In this document: positions 1-10,767 of the stretch, in pieces | How the letters are laid out: every line of letters starts with the position of its first letter | Numbering within the stretch: position 1 is the stretch's first letter | Assembly: GCA_900095095.1 (NCBI GenBank) | Contig: FMBT01000314.1 | Coordinates: 248,001-312,000, forward strand | Direction: 5' to 3' | Source: Fragilariopsis cylindrus CCMP1102 | Taxonomy: Eukaryota; Bacillariophyta; Bacillariophyceae; Bacillariales; Bacillariaceae | Length of the DNA: 64,000 nucleotides | Made by a program: the position numbers and the translations under genes | The notes under the pieces: generated by a model | The model's input: the letters and a program-made list of their open reading frames with translations, nothing else | Database searches by the model: none | Told to the model about the DNA's origin: nothing

Positions 1-1482
1 GGTATTAAATTTGCTGGTCATATCCATCCTGGTACGTGTAGTGTACACAAAACTTATATGAATTTGCGTTTACTTACCATTCGTCGTCGTGTACGGTATT
101 GTTCTTTGTAATGCAACAACAACTACTAATCTCTCTTTCTTTATTTCTCTCTCCACGTCTTGGATTTACTATGATTATACGAAAACAACAACCACAAAAA
201 CAAATTACAAGGTCTGATTGGTACAGCACCATCACCAGAATTATTAAAATTATGGAATGATCGTGAAAAGACGTTGGTAGATGAAGAAGGTACCGAACTG
301 GAAAAGACATTATGTGGTTGTTTAATGACACGTCCACTTGCTTGTTTACCAGAAGTAAAGGGTGCCATGCTGGGTACACTGGGACACTTTTTAGATAAAT
401 CTGGTAATGATGAGGAATGGGATAGAATTGCGAATGAAGGAGGTACGTTCAGTTTTAGTGATGATTGTATCGTATCGTATCGTATCGTGTGTTCCTCCCT
501 TACGTACTGATTCGTCGTCGTCGTCGTCGTCATCATCATCATCATTTGTTCTACTCCTCTCACGCTTCTCGTTTCTCTAATCTTTCACATCGTCGTCATC
601 GTCACCTCACCACATCATGGTCGTCGTCGTCATACATCGTCGTCATACAACAAACTACAGCCCGGACTGTTCCTGGACGTGAAAATGGTGGTAATTGTGA
701 TATCAAAAATTTGTCACGTGGTTGTACTGTATACTTTCCAGTCTTTGTGGATGGTGCTAATTTATCGATGGGTGATATGCATTTTTCACAAGGTGATGGC
801 GAAGTGTCATTTTGTGGTGCAATTGAAATGTCAGGTTTTATTGATTTGAAATGTACCGTCATTAAAGGTGGAATGAAAATTTTACCTGGTAAGTAAATAA
901 TAATGATAATAACGATCGTCGTCGTCCGTCCTCACTTACAGATTCGTCATCGTGTCGCCGCCGTCGTCAATGTTTTGTATTTCTTCTCTCACTCTCTCTC
1001 TTTCTTTTGACTTATTTTCTTCCTCATTCATTCAACACACAGTTGTTGGACCAAGTCCACTCAGTGTAAATCCAATTTTTGAAATTGGTCCATTGGAACC
1101 ACGGTTTTCTGAATGGCTCGTCTTTGAAGGTATTTCCGTTGATGAGAAAGGAAATCAACACTATTTGGATGCAACAATTGCATACAAACGTGCCGTCTTG
1201 AATTGTATCAAATATATTTCACAATTCGGATATACCGAAGAACAAGTCTATTTACTTTTGAGTTGTTGTCCATGCGAAGGACGAATTTCTGGTATCGTTG
1301 ATGTACCGAATGCATGTGCGACATTGGCTGTACCACTTGCAATTTTTGATCAAGACATCCGTCCACCAAATAATATTGAAGCATTAGCAATGGGCATTAC
1401 CCATGTCGATCGTCGCAACATCTGTATGTCCGTCGAGGGTGGTGCTGTTCCATTCGATCCTAGATTAGGTCTTCCTAAATAG
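1..1482 (+). CDS. Formamidase (FmdA/AmdA family), 5'-truncated, four visible exons
   Basis: The protein is a formamidase, which hydrolyses formamide to formate and ammonia in the cytosol. Exons read as <1..31, 212..442, 661..888 and 1043..1482. Every join is GT-AG and keeps one frame: the first joins at a Gly codon (HPG|LIGTAP), the second at Ala (NEG|ARTVPGREN) and the third at Val. Family hallmarks follow in order: GLIGTAP, TVPGRENGGN, CDIKNLSRG, SMGDMHFSQGDGE, CGAIEMSGF, FEGISVDEKG, QHYLD and VDVPNACATL, ending in DIRPP and a short tail. The first visible residues (KFAGHIHPG) match the family's region just before the GLIGTAP motif, so about the first third of the protein lies outside the window. 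No frame break is seen. Intron 2 carries a CGT/CAT trinucleotide run at 512-545. An acetamidase is the main alternative, but the overall match is to formamidases. Confidence 0.9.
512..545. repeat. TCG/TCA trinucleotide microsatellite in formamidase intron 2
   Basis: A run of TCG units turns into CAT units inside the intron between exons 2 and 3 of the formamidase gene. Similar short GAC or TCG runs lie in other introns of the window, for example near 3178-3201. Confidence 0.8.
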
Positions 1483-1950
1483 AGTCGAGTCGAGTCGATC
1501 TTGTTGCTCCCATTTTATCTTTGGGGTGGTGTGGTGTAGTGCACGTGCGTACGTTTTTGTGTTTGCGACTATGATAACATGTACAACAACAATAATAATT
1601 CCGATGGTGATCGATGGTTTGGGTTTGTATTCCCGACGTATTTTAATTTGCAAGTCGCATACAAACAGAACAATTAAAAATAGTAATAGAAAAATGTAAC
1701 TTTATTTAGGTTTTAGAAGAAAATAATTACACTTTACCTTATATAAAAGTAAAATACAACCTCTATACTGAAAACTTCGACTTTTCTGTTCTACCTGCCT
1801 GCATACCTCCACTAGCATTTCAATGATCATTGCAGGCGCACATTCCGCGAATGGAATAATAAATCGAATGGATCAATCACAAATCAATGGCATCAAATTC
1901 AAATTCAATTCCTTTTCAATTCAGATCCGACCGAGAGTTGCATATTTTTT
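1483..1950. other. Convergent intergenic region, no gene seen
   Basis: This gap lies between the 3' ends of the formamidase gene (+) and the methylthioribose kinase gene (-), so it must hold both 3' UTRs. I see no conserved reading frame or RNA gene. Confidence 0.6.
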
Positions 1951-4092
1951 TTAATTCATTAAAAAGTAAATCAATTCCATCTCATGACGTGCAATCATAC
2001 ATTTATCAACTAATTGCAATGCAGCTTTTTAGATGCAGCTTTTGTTTCACGTCATCAAATTGTAACCATAAACGACCACCAGCAAATCCTAAACATGTTC
2101 TACATACCTCTGCAACAGTAAATCCAACAGTTTCAATTTCAATTGCTTTCATTGTATCTACAGAATTCCATTATATTTTTATCATCATTATTCATTAATG
2201 ATTTTTTATACGAATACCAAATTTTCGGCACTTGATATATACGATTTACTGCCATTGGATTATTGGAATATGCTTGATGTATTGCACCTAAACAATATCC
2301 ATGTAATAATGAACCAACATCTAATCCAGCAGGACCATATACAGTAAATTCAGGATCAATTACTTTTGTGGATCCATTTGATGTATTTACCATAACAGAA
2401 CCAGGATGTAAATCACCATGACATAATACATGACCACCACCACCAGCACCATTATATTGTTTTTTTAATAATTCAATTTCTTTCATAAATTCAGGTGTTA
2501 ATGTTAGTCCCGATCGTTGTTCATTAGTTGCTTCCTTATAGCATTTTGTAAACACAAATTCTAATTGTACATCTCGCATTTCACGATTTTCAAAATGTTT
2601 CGTTAAATAATCAAAACGTTCCTTCGATACATTGGAGGAATGTGTTGCAGAATGGACCCGGCCCATAAAATCACCTAAACATACCGCAATTTTTTCTTCA
2701 TTATTACTACAATCATCATCTTCTAAAGATGAAGATGATGATTTTTCTGAAACTAATGCTTGATCTAATAAATCATGTCCATCTAAAAATTCCATAATAA
2801 CAATCATATGTTTTTCTGTGTGTGTGTATGTTTGGGTTAGAGTTAGACAAGTGGCGTGTAGTACAGTAGACAGACATACAGTACATACACAAAAACAAAA
2901 AACAACTTACTATCAAAATAATATATATCCGGTAAATACTTTTTAGATAATGTATCACCTAAAATAGTTTTATATTCACTATAAACATCCAATTCACGTT
3001 GCATACGTCTACCGAGTAGTTTATGTTTACGTTTACGTTTTTTGGTTGTATTTATTTTGTATATAACGAAAAAGTGGGGGGGGGGGGGGGATGAATATGT
3101 AAGAGAAGATTGTATATATAGGAGGAGCAGAATCGATCCCAAAAAGATAAGCAAACGACAGTAGCGGTGACTGAACTGACGACGACGACGACGACGACGA
3201 CGGCACTTTTTGTTGTTGTCTTCCGATATTTGTAGTTTCCTTTTTTCGACATATTCCGAGAGAAGAATTCAGGGTTTATTGGGGACGGGGCGGGACGTAT
3301 TGTTTGTTCACTACGATGACGACGACGATGATGGTGATGACGATGATAGCTGCAGTACGATACTATCATTTCCTTGGTCCCCCCCCCCCCCCCCTTCCCG
3401 ATGTACAGTATATCGTACATCAGAGTCAAGTCGGAATTGAAAATCGTCAATTGTCGCTTAAACGTTTGATCAATACGCTTCATATTTATTGGGGGCGATG
3501 AATGTCTGCCTCTTTTTTTTTAAACAGCACTAACTGCTTCTTTCTTTTCTTTTCTTTCGTCCGTTCGTTTTCATTTCCTTCGTTCTTAATAATTCAATTC
3601 ATAAACTTGAAATAAAACTTACTCTGATGTTAATGGGAAACCATCTGGTCCAAAAATTGCAACAAATTCTGGTGCCTTATTATTATTTATTTGATTCATT
3701 GGAAAGAAAGGTACAAACGGGAAAAAGTAAGAGAAAAGGAAAATGAAAATGAACCCCGTGGATATGAATGTGAAATGAATGGTCGGTCGACGAGAAACAA
3801 AAAGGGATAAGTTGTGTGCCGTTTCACACAACACACACATTCAGCATACACCATTCATTCATTCATAACATACCTGTTTTAAAAATACAGTTTTACCATT
3901 CATGGAAGGAAATTTAATACAAAATGCATAGTTAACATTCCCACCTAAAATAGTAGTAACTTCAATTCCTTTTAATGCATCTTCTTTTGATGTTTTAGAT
4001 GATAAACCAATTAATTCCCAATGTTCTTTTAGATATGTTGGTATACTTTCTACTGTTAATATCATATTACTACTACCTAATGTTTCCGTCAT
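1951..4092 (-). CDS. mtnK: S-methyl-5-thioribose kinase-like protein, at least five exon blocks
   Basis: This kinase-fold enzyme would phosphorylate 5-methylthioribose in methionine salvage. Exon 1 is 4092..3874, ending in VFLKQ. Exon 2 is 3675..3623 (APEFVAIFGPDGFPLTS). Exon 3 is 3008..2911 (RMQRELDVY...DIYYFD). Exon 4 starts at 2815 (KKHMIVIMEFLDG). The catalytic loop reads HGDLHPGSVM, followed by VIDPEF. This DPE version of the usual metal-binding DFG is typical of methylthioribose kinases and separates them from choline kinases. The C-terminal block (ETVGFTVAEVCRTCLGFAGG) lies in another frame from 2157 downwards. It is joined either by an 85-nt phase-1 intron (2242..2158) or by a one-base shift. 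A second frame change near 2020-2043, at a 14-bp-spaced direct repeat, would add a tail ending at 1951; without it the frame stops at 2006. The core call is firm and the 3' end is not. Confidence 0.82.
3076..3090 (+). repeat. G15 homopolymer in a methylthioribose kinase intron
   Basis: There are fifteen consecutive G on the + strand. The same long intron holds a C16 run at 3379-3394 and a GAC repeat at 3178-3201. The G and C runs could fold back on each other or form quadruplexes in the transcript. Their lengths may be unreliable. Confidence 0.9.
3379..3394 (+). repeat. C16 homopolymer in the same intron
   Basis: Sixteen consecutive C on the + strand lie about 300 bp from the G15 run, inside the intron between exons 2 and 3 of the methylthioribose kinase gene. 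On the coding (-) strand this is a G-run. Confidence 0.9.
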
Positions 4093-4975
4093 TCTTTTTT
4101 GTAATTCTCGTCGTTCTATTTACGCTAGCTATGATATGATATAGTCTTTGAATCCGATTACTATCTTTTTTTATGATGGTGTTCTGTAGTTGGTCATCTG
4201 AAATGCTGAATGCATGCCGATGCATCATAATACAGTAAGAGGAAGGAGAAGATGTGAATTTAACAATTTACACCTTTGCATACTAACGTTTAACGTTGAG
4301 TCAAAATAAACGTTAAAAAACGGTTGTGCCGACGATTTAAATAATTTTTATTTGGGGGCGTTACGTTGTTCGTAAAAAGGGGGTATTTACTTTACAAAAA
4401 AAAACAAGGAACAAGCAAGGTGGACCGATAATAGTGTCTTCTGATTGTGTATTTGTGTTATTATATATCGAATTTGTTAGTATCTTTTACTTTATAAATA
4501 AACAGATAGCTCTAATGTCAGGGTTCGTGTAATTAAAAAGACGTTCCACCTTGTTCCTTACAGGATATGTTACTGGTTGAAAAATGATCGAATAATATAA
4601 TGAATGGGAAAATAGTAGTAGTTCTATGATTTTATATCGAGCACTACTATAAAGACTACACGGATCAAATAAACAAACAGATTATTGTGTGCGTGTGGTG
4701 TGTGTACCGGTAGGACCTACGAAGTTAGAAACCAACACAGTAACATGAGTGAATGGAAGCAGTTACGAATCAACTTGGAAGGAGATTGTCGCGAGACCCG
4801 TAATCGCATTAGGAGGCAACCTTCGGAACAATAGAATATAGGTTTGACATGACCTGCACGTCATATTACAGTACAAAAATGTAATGAGTGCTTAGTAGAA
4901 TTATGCAAATGTATGACCAGCAGATATATCAAAAAAGCATACCGGTAGTACTATGCTGTTATCCTATTCATTACT
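4093..4975. other. Intergenic region, promoter side of the kinase gene
   Basis: No coding frame is supported. An imperfect inverted repeat (AAGGAACAAG...GTGGA near 4405-4424, and its complement near 4542-4558) brackets about 115 bp. The 5' control region of the methylthioribose kinase gene must lie here. Confidence 0.5.
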
Positions 4976-5859
4976 TTACGAAATCTCATGTGCCTTGTCC
5001 GGCGAAAACATAGGTGTTCCTTGTTTCTCTTTATAGACGAAGACACCCACCAAAACGATACCAAGTACCGCAACCGCAGAGGCTACAGAGATTCCAATGA
5101 CAAATTTCTCTGGTTTTTATCTGCCTGGATCAATTCTTGTTCTTGAAGGGATAATTCTTCCTCTTTTTTTTCTTGGCGTAGTATTCTTGGCATTCAAATA
5201 ATCGCCCTTGCCACAAAAATATCGTACGGCAGGCATCGTACCATGCATTACAAAAACTCTTCTTGATAGGCATTTTTTCGATTTGCCATTTGTTAAATCC
5301 TTCTACGTCTTCGTCTTGATTATCTTTGTATTTACGAAAATCCTGCACTAGGCTCGCATTCATAGAGACAGGCCTCCATGACAAAGAATCGTTCACAAGC
5401 TTGTGACATCGGTCCACATCGATCCCATTCATACCCCTCTCCGTACGCTTCCTTAATTGTCTGAACGTCCGGTACATTTGTTTTGTCACAGCATGCCTTA
5501 TTCTTCCATGGATGGCATTCCGTCATTCCATCACCTTCCGGCGAAGGAATATCTTTGTGGAGATAATCTAAATGGCACGTATCAACATCCGCTGTTGTTG
5601 TATTTCCTCCAAAGAGCTTTCGAGTGACTGCATCATTGGGATTATTCTCATGGTCGAAGAACCACATTGTGTATCCGGCGTTTTCGTCATCTACTACCTC
5701 GAAGGCACCACCCCACATAACCTCGCAAAGCTCGGTACCATCCGAATAGATTTCAGGAAAAGGCTGACAGGTATCCTCATACGCGCTTGCAAAAGGTAGT
5801 AGGGTCGTCGCTTGGATGAGAAGAATGGCAAGAACCGCTAGTTTGTTGTCGGAGACCAT
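4976..5859 (-). pseudogene. Folate-receptor-like type I membrane protein, broken by three frame changes
   Basis: The reading starts at 5859 with a signal peptide (LAVLAILLIQATTLLPFASA). A cysteine-rich domain follows, with ACCDKTNV, W-D-R-C-G-P-M-S-Q-A-C and ACLYECEP. This spacing is what I recognise from the folate receptor/riboflavin-binding family. The frame stops at 5332, but the homology continues in a second frame (DFRKYKDNQDEDVEGFNKW, then FCNAWYDACRTIF). It then passes through a third frame (EEELSLQEQEL) into one encoding a membrane helix (VIGISVASAVAVLGIVLVG) and a short tail ending HEIS at 4976. The changes fall at T4 near 5334, A8 near 5165 and A5 near 5110 (coding strand). Unbroken, this would be a secreted cysteine-rich domain anchored by one helix. 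It may be a decayed gene or a good gene with homopolymer errors. The ligand is unknown. Confidence 0.7.
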
Positions 5860-6069
5860 AATGATGATGATGGGTGAGGCAGAGTACCAATAAAAGATAT
5901 CAGTAATTTAAAAGCTATTTGTGACTATCATTCGTGAACACTACGGTACTTGTACAAGTATTGATGATTGTGATTTGATTCGAAGATTTTTATTTGTTTG
6001 ACATGTTCGTCTCCACCAGGTATCTGGGTGGACTAAAAAGTAAGTGGAATAAAAGTGCGTCCTTGTGTG

Positions 6070-6358
6070 TGTTCAACGTGTGGCAATGGCATGCGCATCA
6101 AAAAGTGATTTATTATTCCTAGAGAACAATAATGACGTCACCATAGGTGCGTGATTGAAGTAGAGGGATCCAATACAATAGCCCCATTGAACTGGGATCA
6201 CCACAGCCTCCAAAAGCTTAGAGCCTATCGTTATCCCCGATATATCAAATACAAACAACCCGAATTGAACTAGCTAGTATAAGAGCAAAGCTCCTATCCC
6301 ACAGCCTAAGAAGCTGTTTAGAACAATCTTTAATAACCAACTCTAGTCTGTCTCAACA
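6070..6358 (-). repeat. LTR-like repeat, copy A
   Basis: On the - strand this stretch starts TGTTGAGACAGACTAGAG and ends near GTTGAACA, giving TG...CA ends. Its first ~125 bp match copy B at 8289-8406 almost base for base; the rest diverges. It lies downstream (- strand sense) of the Copia-like pol remnant, where a 3' LTR would be. Confidence 0.55.
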
Positions 6359-6899
6359 AAATAAATTATCAAATATCTTTTATGTAAAGGATAAAGTAAA
6401 ATTTTCTCTTTCTCCAAGATACTGTTTTTGAAGAGAATCCATGTATACGAATACACAAAAATACCTCATGTGAAATAAAGGGGAGTAACAGACGGTAGGT
6501 GTACCAGCTTCTGATTATCTCATAGAAGTAATATACTTTGATATTGAACTAATGGATAAAGTTATTATGAGTCTATCCTAGCGTCTACTCAACTGGGGCT
6601 ATTCCCATTACACTAGTCTATGCAATGGGTATGCAACTTGCCTCACCATGTGAAAGATTTGTGACTGGGTATGACTTGCCTGGTTGCAACTGTCATACTG
6701 AGCTGTAGCATTTAAGTACTGGCTAGTAACAGTGTCTTTACTGTTAGTCCCGCTTGCTAGTGATTCCAGGACCTTATCAAACCCTTGCAGTGTAGAAGGA
6801 CTTTTGCCTTCTATATATAGATAGATTGGTCTGACAGCTCAGTGTACACTTGTTGGTTGTACTTTTGACTGGTAGTCTGCTATTTGACTTGATATTGTA

Positions 6900-7800
6900 G
6901 CCAGTAAAATCTCATGTCCTTTGACTTTGTTTGTTTCTATTTTACTGTTTTGTTCACTATTATTCCATCTGCAGTGCTGTTATCAGTTCGAATTGGTGCT
7001 GCTGGTTGTGGGCGATTTAGTTCTTCTAATGTTATCTTCATTGGTACAGCTTCTTTTGTATTCATATGCAGTCCACCACATTCTGCCTCTGCTGCTGATG
7101 GCATGACTGATTTAATTATTTTTGCTACGGTAATATGAATATTGCTCCATTCAAGGACAGTTTTCCATCTAAGTTCCCTTAATAGTGGTATCCGGATGCT
7201 CTGCTTCTTAATTTTGCTGCCACTTGGTAAGCTGGATCATCGCTGTCTATTGTTAAAATCATCTCACTGGCTTGGTATATAATTTCTGCTTCTGGGTTTG
7301 TAGAGCAGTAGCTTAGAAAATATTCTAGTGCTTCTTATTGTGTTTCTTGTGTCTCCTTTTGTCGCTGCTATACAAAGTTCATTCAGTGCATGTTGCATTG
7401 TGTTGTCTATTGCTTGGCTTGTATATAAGAATTTCCCAAATACTTCTTGTATTGTTTTAATTTGTTTTGGTGATAGTGGTTTTGATTTATCTACTCTTTC
7501 ATACTGTATCTTATGTTGATATTCTTTTAGCGCTTTCTGTACACATATCCTTTTATTGATAATATTACTTGTTCTTTTCTGTAATTCCAATCCAAATCAA
7601 TCCCTATGTATTTTGATCCTGTCCAGTCTGATTTCACAGGGATGTTTGCTTCGATTGAGTTGATTGAAAATGGTCGGCATCTTCTTTGTTAAAGTACTGT
7701 ACGCCAAAGTCATCAACCACTAACTAGTATGATGAATGTAGTTCTCCTTGCTTTATGTTTTCATAGACCTGGTGTTCTTTTAACTGGATGATATCAGTAA
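6900..7800 (-). mobile_element. Ty1/Copia-like reverse transcriptase-RNase H remnant
   Basis: Read on the - strand, fragments appear in the order of a Pol C-terminus. First is VVDDFGVQY with KEDADH (reverse transcriptase active-site region) near 7710. Next come GIDLNWNY near 7590, YVQKALKEYQHK near 7540 and LSPKQIKTIQEVFGKFLY with an AIDNTM segment near 7420. Last is an RNase H end with SAAEAE, TLEELNRPQP and TDNSTADGI near 7100-6950. The frame is broken many times, so no Pol protein can be made. The family is widespread in algae and oomycetes. I assign it to the Ty1/Copia type from the AEAE RNase H motif, with moderate certainty. It is an old, inactive insertion between two LTR-like repeats. 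Confidence 0.75.
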
Positions 7801-8028
7801 ATGGCTAGATTTTTGATAAGATCTTGGTTAGCAAGAAATCCTGATTGCGACAATCCATATTGCACCTGTTACTTCCATGTATACATACATACCCTTCTGT
7901 GTCAGTGTACGTACCCTTCTGTGTCAGTGTACTTATCTGTATTGTATTCCTGTTTTATCTCTTCTGGTATTAGGTCACTGTGGATTCTTATGTACTCTGG
8001 TGATATTAGTTTTGTGTTATTAACTTTT

Positions 8029-8171
8029 TGTTGAAGCTATACAGTACATCCAGTATGAAGAGAATGTAGCAGATTCCAGCAAACCATCTTGTCAGAATCA
8101 CACTCAATATCATTGTGAGTGTTTTTGTGGTATCTGCAGTTTGCTGGAGAATATATATACTATATGTACTG

Positions 8172-8213
<42 letters not shown>

Positions 8214-8406
8214 GCTTGTTGAATGAATTAGAAGAATAAAATAAAGTGAACCTACTACATGGAAGAAACATGATTATTTGGGTGACATTGCCTATCCCCG
8301 ATTATAATCAAATAAAAACAACCCGAATTGAACTACTGTAGCTAGAATAGGAGCAAAGCTCCCATTTAGAACAATCTTTAATAACCAACTCTAGTCTGTC
8401 TCAACA
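8029..8406 (-). repeat. LTR-like repeat, copy B, with a CA/TG microsatellite
   Basis: On the - strand this 378-bp stretch opens with TGTTGAGACAG and closes with GCTTCAACA, so the ends form the short inverted pair TGTTG/CAACA expected of an LTR. A (TG)n run lies inside at 8174-8206. The first part matches copy A (6231-6358). The last part matches the + strand copy at 12787-13053. Confidence 0.6.
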
Positions 8407-8479
8407 ATATATATCTATAAAGTTTTGTCCACACATACTACAACAACCAACCTAGTATGTGAATACCAACTGTTTACAG

Positions 8480-9665
8480 AAACAACAAGCAACAGACAAA
8501 TTATCAAATATCTTTGTCATCACATTGACTTGATAGGTAAATTCTCCATTGTCAACACTTTTTGGTCCCTATAAATCAACATTCACTCCATTCCATTTTA
8601 TTATTTCGCCTTTTTTTTCTCCAGATGGAGACCATACTTTTTGTTACCTCTCTGTTTACTAGTTTGACAACATTCATGGCATGTCTTGCACCTGTTTGTT
8701 ACAGCAGGTTGAAGTCAGGCCATGTGTATACTAATCTAATTGTAGCTTCCATCCATTTTTGTACTGGATGTACGAGGAGTAATAAGTGGTACCATTCTAA
8801 TACGCGTTCTTGTAGGCTTACTGGTATTAATATTTTACCATTATTGTGTATTAATTCTACTCCTTCGACCATTTCTGTTGTGTCTCTATCACTTTTCCAC
8901 ACACCATCTGTTTTCACTTTTGTTTGTAATTTTATGTCTGCGTCCTGGCGTGTCTTAAACAGCAATATGTCTGAAGAGTATTGTTTGTCAGCTAGCTAAC
9001 TCTTTCTCAACTGCCAATGGATACATGACTTCATCATCCACTTTGGATTCAAAATCCTAACTGTGACATCATGACACTACACATAACTTCTATTTCTTTA
9101 TCATTTTCACAATGTAATGGTTTGTTTTGCTTCCCCAAGTGATAATATCAAATAATGGTCTCTCTTTCATTTCTAATTGTGACAGCCCATCAGCTGCATC
9201 ATTGTCTTTGCCAGCTACATGTTTGTTCCTTAGATTGAATTCTTCTAACATGAGCCTCCATCTTACCATTTGTTGGGATGGCATGTTTTGATAGAGAAGG
9301 TTTAGATGATCAGTGTGCGGACTGTAAGTCCATCCTGTGCAAATTTCCATCAAACGCTTTGAGTCCTTCTACTATATCTACAGAGTTCTGTTTCTCCTAC
9401 AGTGTAGTTCATCTGTGCTGGATTAACTTATCTTTTGTGTAGAACCCAAGTGTTTTCCTTCCTGTACGAGTGTTGCTCCTAGCTGAAAATTCCAGATATG
9501 ATAGTTGTGCTTCTGTCAATAGCATTTCCTTTGCCTTCTCGAATGCCTCTTTCAACTTACCTGTCTTTGAAGACAGGTTGTTTAATGGTGCTAAGTAAGA
9601 TCTCTGATCTTTTTGGTTCAACTTTACCTGTCTTTGAAGACAGTTTTTTTAAAATGGCAGCAGCA
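8480..9665 (-). mobile_element. Ty3/Gypsy-like pol remnant (RT end, RNase H, integrase)
   Basis: Reading down the - strand gives the Ty3/Gypsy order. First is a reverse transcriptase tail and connection near 9620-9480 (LAPLNNLSSKTGK, AFEKAKEMLL). RNase H follows near 9320-9150 (TDHLNLLY, VRWRLMLEEF, KHVAGKDNDAADGLSQLEM). The integrase zinc-binding region lies near 8850-8700 (LIPVSLQERVLEWYH, TIRLVYTWPDF). The start of the integrase core lies near 8590-8500 (WNGVNVDL, GEFTYQVNVMTKIFDN). Stops and frame changes between blocks make it inactive. The domain order RT-RH-IN is the reason for calling Gypsy rather than Copia. LTR-like copy B follows directly and could be its 3' LTR. Confidence 0.8.
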
Positions 9666-9995
9666 CATCTGGTCCTTTCATAGTAGTAACATTTTCTTTT
9701 CTTTTTAGCTTCTACTATACTGGTATGGCATGCTATCCAAACAAAACAGAAACAAGATAGAATATAACTAGTATAGCTAGCTACTAGTAGTACTAACTAC
9801 GAAGATAAAAGATAGTATAATGTAGAATGTGATTTTTTTTAGTTTGTTTTTATATTTTTTTACGTGTATACTGATTGCTGTTAGTTATGCAATGTTATGA
9901 ATGTGTTCCTCGTTTCGTTTCGTTCAATTTCCCGTTCCTTCCCGTACCATATCCCATCAGATCATGGCTTATATACAACACAACACACTTACTTA

Positions 9996-10767
9996 TTAGC
10001 AAGCGTAACAGTTACCACTTCTAGTACAACAAGTATTTCCACTATTTCCTCCGGATCCTGTGGTGGATCCATCTTCGGAGGCACTGGCAGAGGCACTGGC
10101 AGAGGCAGACGCGGAAGCACTGCGGACGCACTGCCAGAAAACGACGATCAGTCGTATTCGTATTCACACCATATGCGAATTCTAATAATTCTTGTGCATC
10201 ACCTGTCGCACTAGCAATACCAGCATTATCATAAGTTATAGTACCACCTTCCACAATAACTTCACTTCCGTATCATCAACCGTTTTACGTGCAAAGCCTT
10301 TGATTTGAAATTTCACATCACCATTTGTCAAAAGAATAACTTTGAGTAAATTTAATTCCTTGTTGGTCATATCGACAATATTAGTGGAGTCAGAATAAAT
10401 ACCACATCTTCGGTCTTCATTGTTTCATGATTCCATTTTTGGCATACATGATCCCGGTCTTGTTATCACCATCGTTTCTTTGGTCAAGCGTGCAGCAGCG
10501 ATCGTAGCACCAAACACACATCCAACTAGGAGTGTAGCAAAGATACATAAACTATAAATAATCTTTTTCAAACCAATATTGTCACGTGTGTGGAGGCGAG
10601 ATTTTCCACGCAGCGACAATTTCTTCCGAATCTAATTCACCATCCCCATTGACATCTAAATTCAATTCTTCGACACTTTGACGTAATCGTAATGGCAATT
10701 CAGAAATAGTAATACTAGTACGAGTACTAGTAGCTTTTTTAGGAACGATGAAGGAGGAAGAAGGCAT
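9996..10767 (-). pseudogene. EF-hand plus single-transmembrane protein, frame broken several times
   Basis: The frame opens at 10767 and carries a complete EF-hand loop, DVNGDGELDSEE, with acidic or Asn residues at positions 1, 3, 5, 7, 9 and 12. The frame changes at an A4 run near 10603. The second frame encodes a membrane helix (IIYSLCIFATLLVGCVFG) and AAARLTKET. Further changes near 10445-10460 lead to an extracellular part with DMTNKELNLLKVILLTNGD, VKFQIKGFARKTVDD and a segment at 10254-10130 (GGTITYDNAGIASATG). The C-terminus, in yet another frame, is a Ser-Ala repeat followed by GNTCCTRSGNCYAC and a stop at 9996. I recognise the EF-hand, helix, ectodomain layout from diatom membrane proteins of unknown function. 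It is either a decayed gene or one hit by indel errors. Confidence 0.6.

Noticed and set aside
2139-2807. Choline or ethanolamine kinase as the identity of the kinase gene
   Set aside because: HGDLHPGS followed by IDPEF is the methylthioribose kinase pattern, and the exon 1-2 sequence fits that family better.
8006-8206. Short frames over the TG microsatellite at 8006-8206 (-) and 12863-13075 (+)
   Set aside because: The two translations resemble each other, but only because the DNA is an inverted repeat of an LTR-like element.
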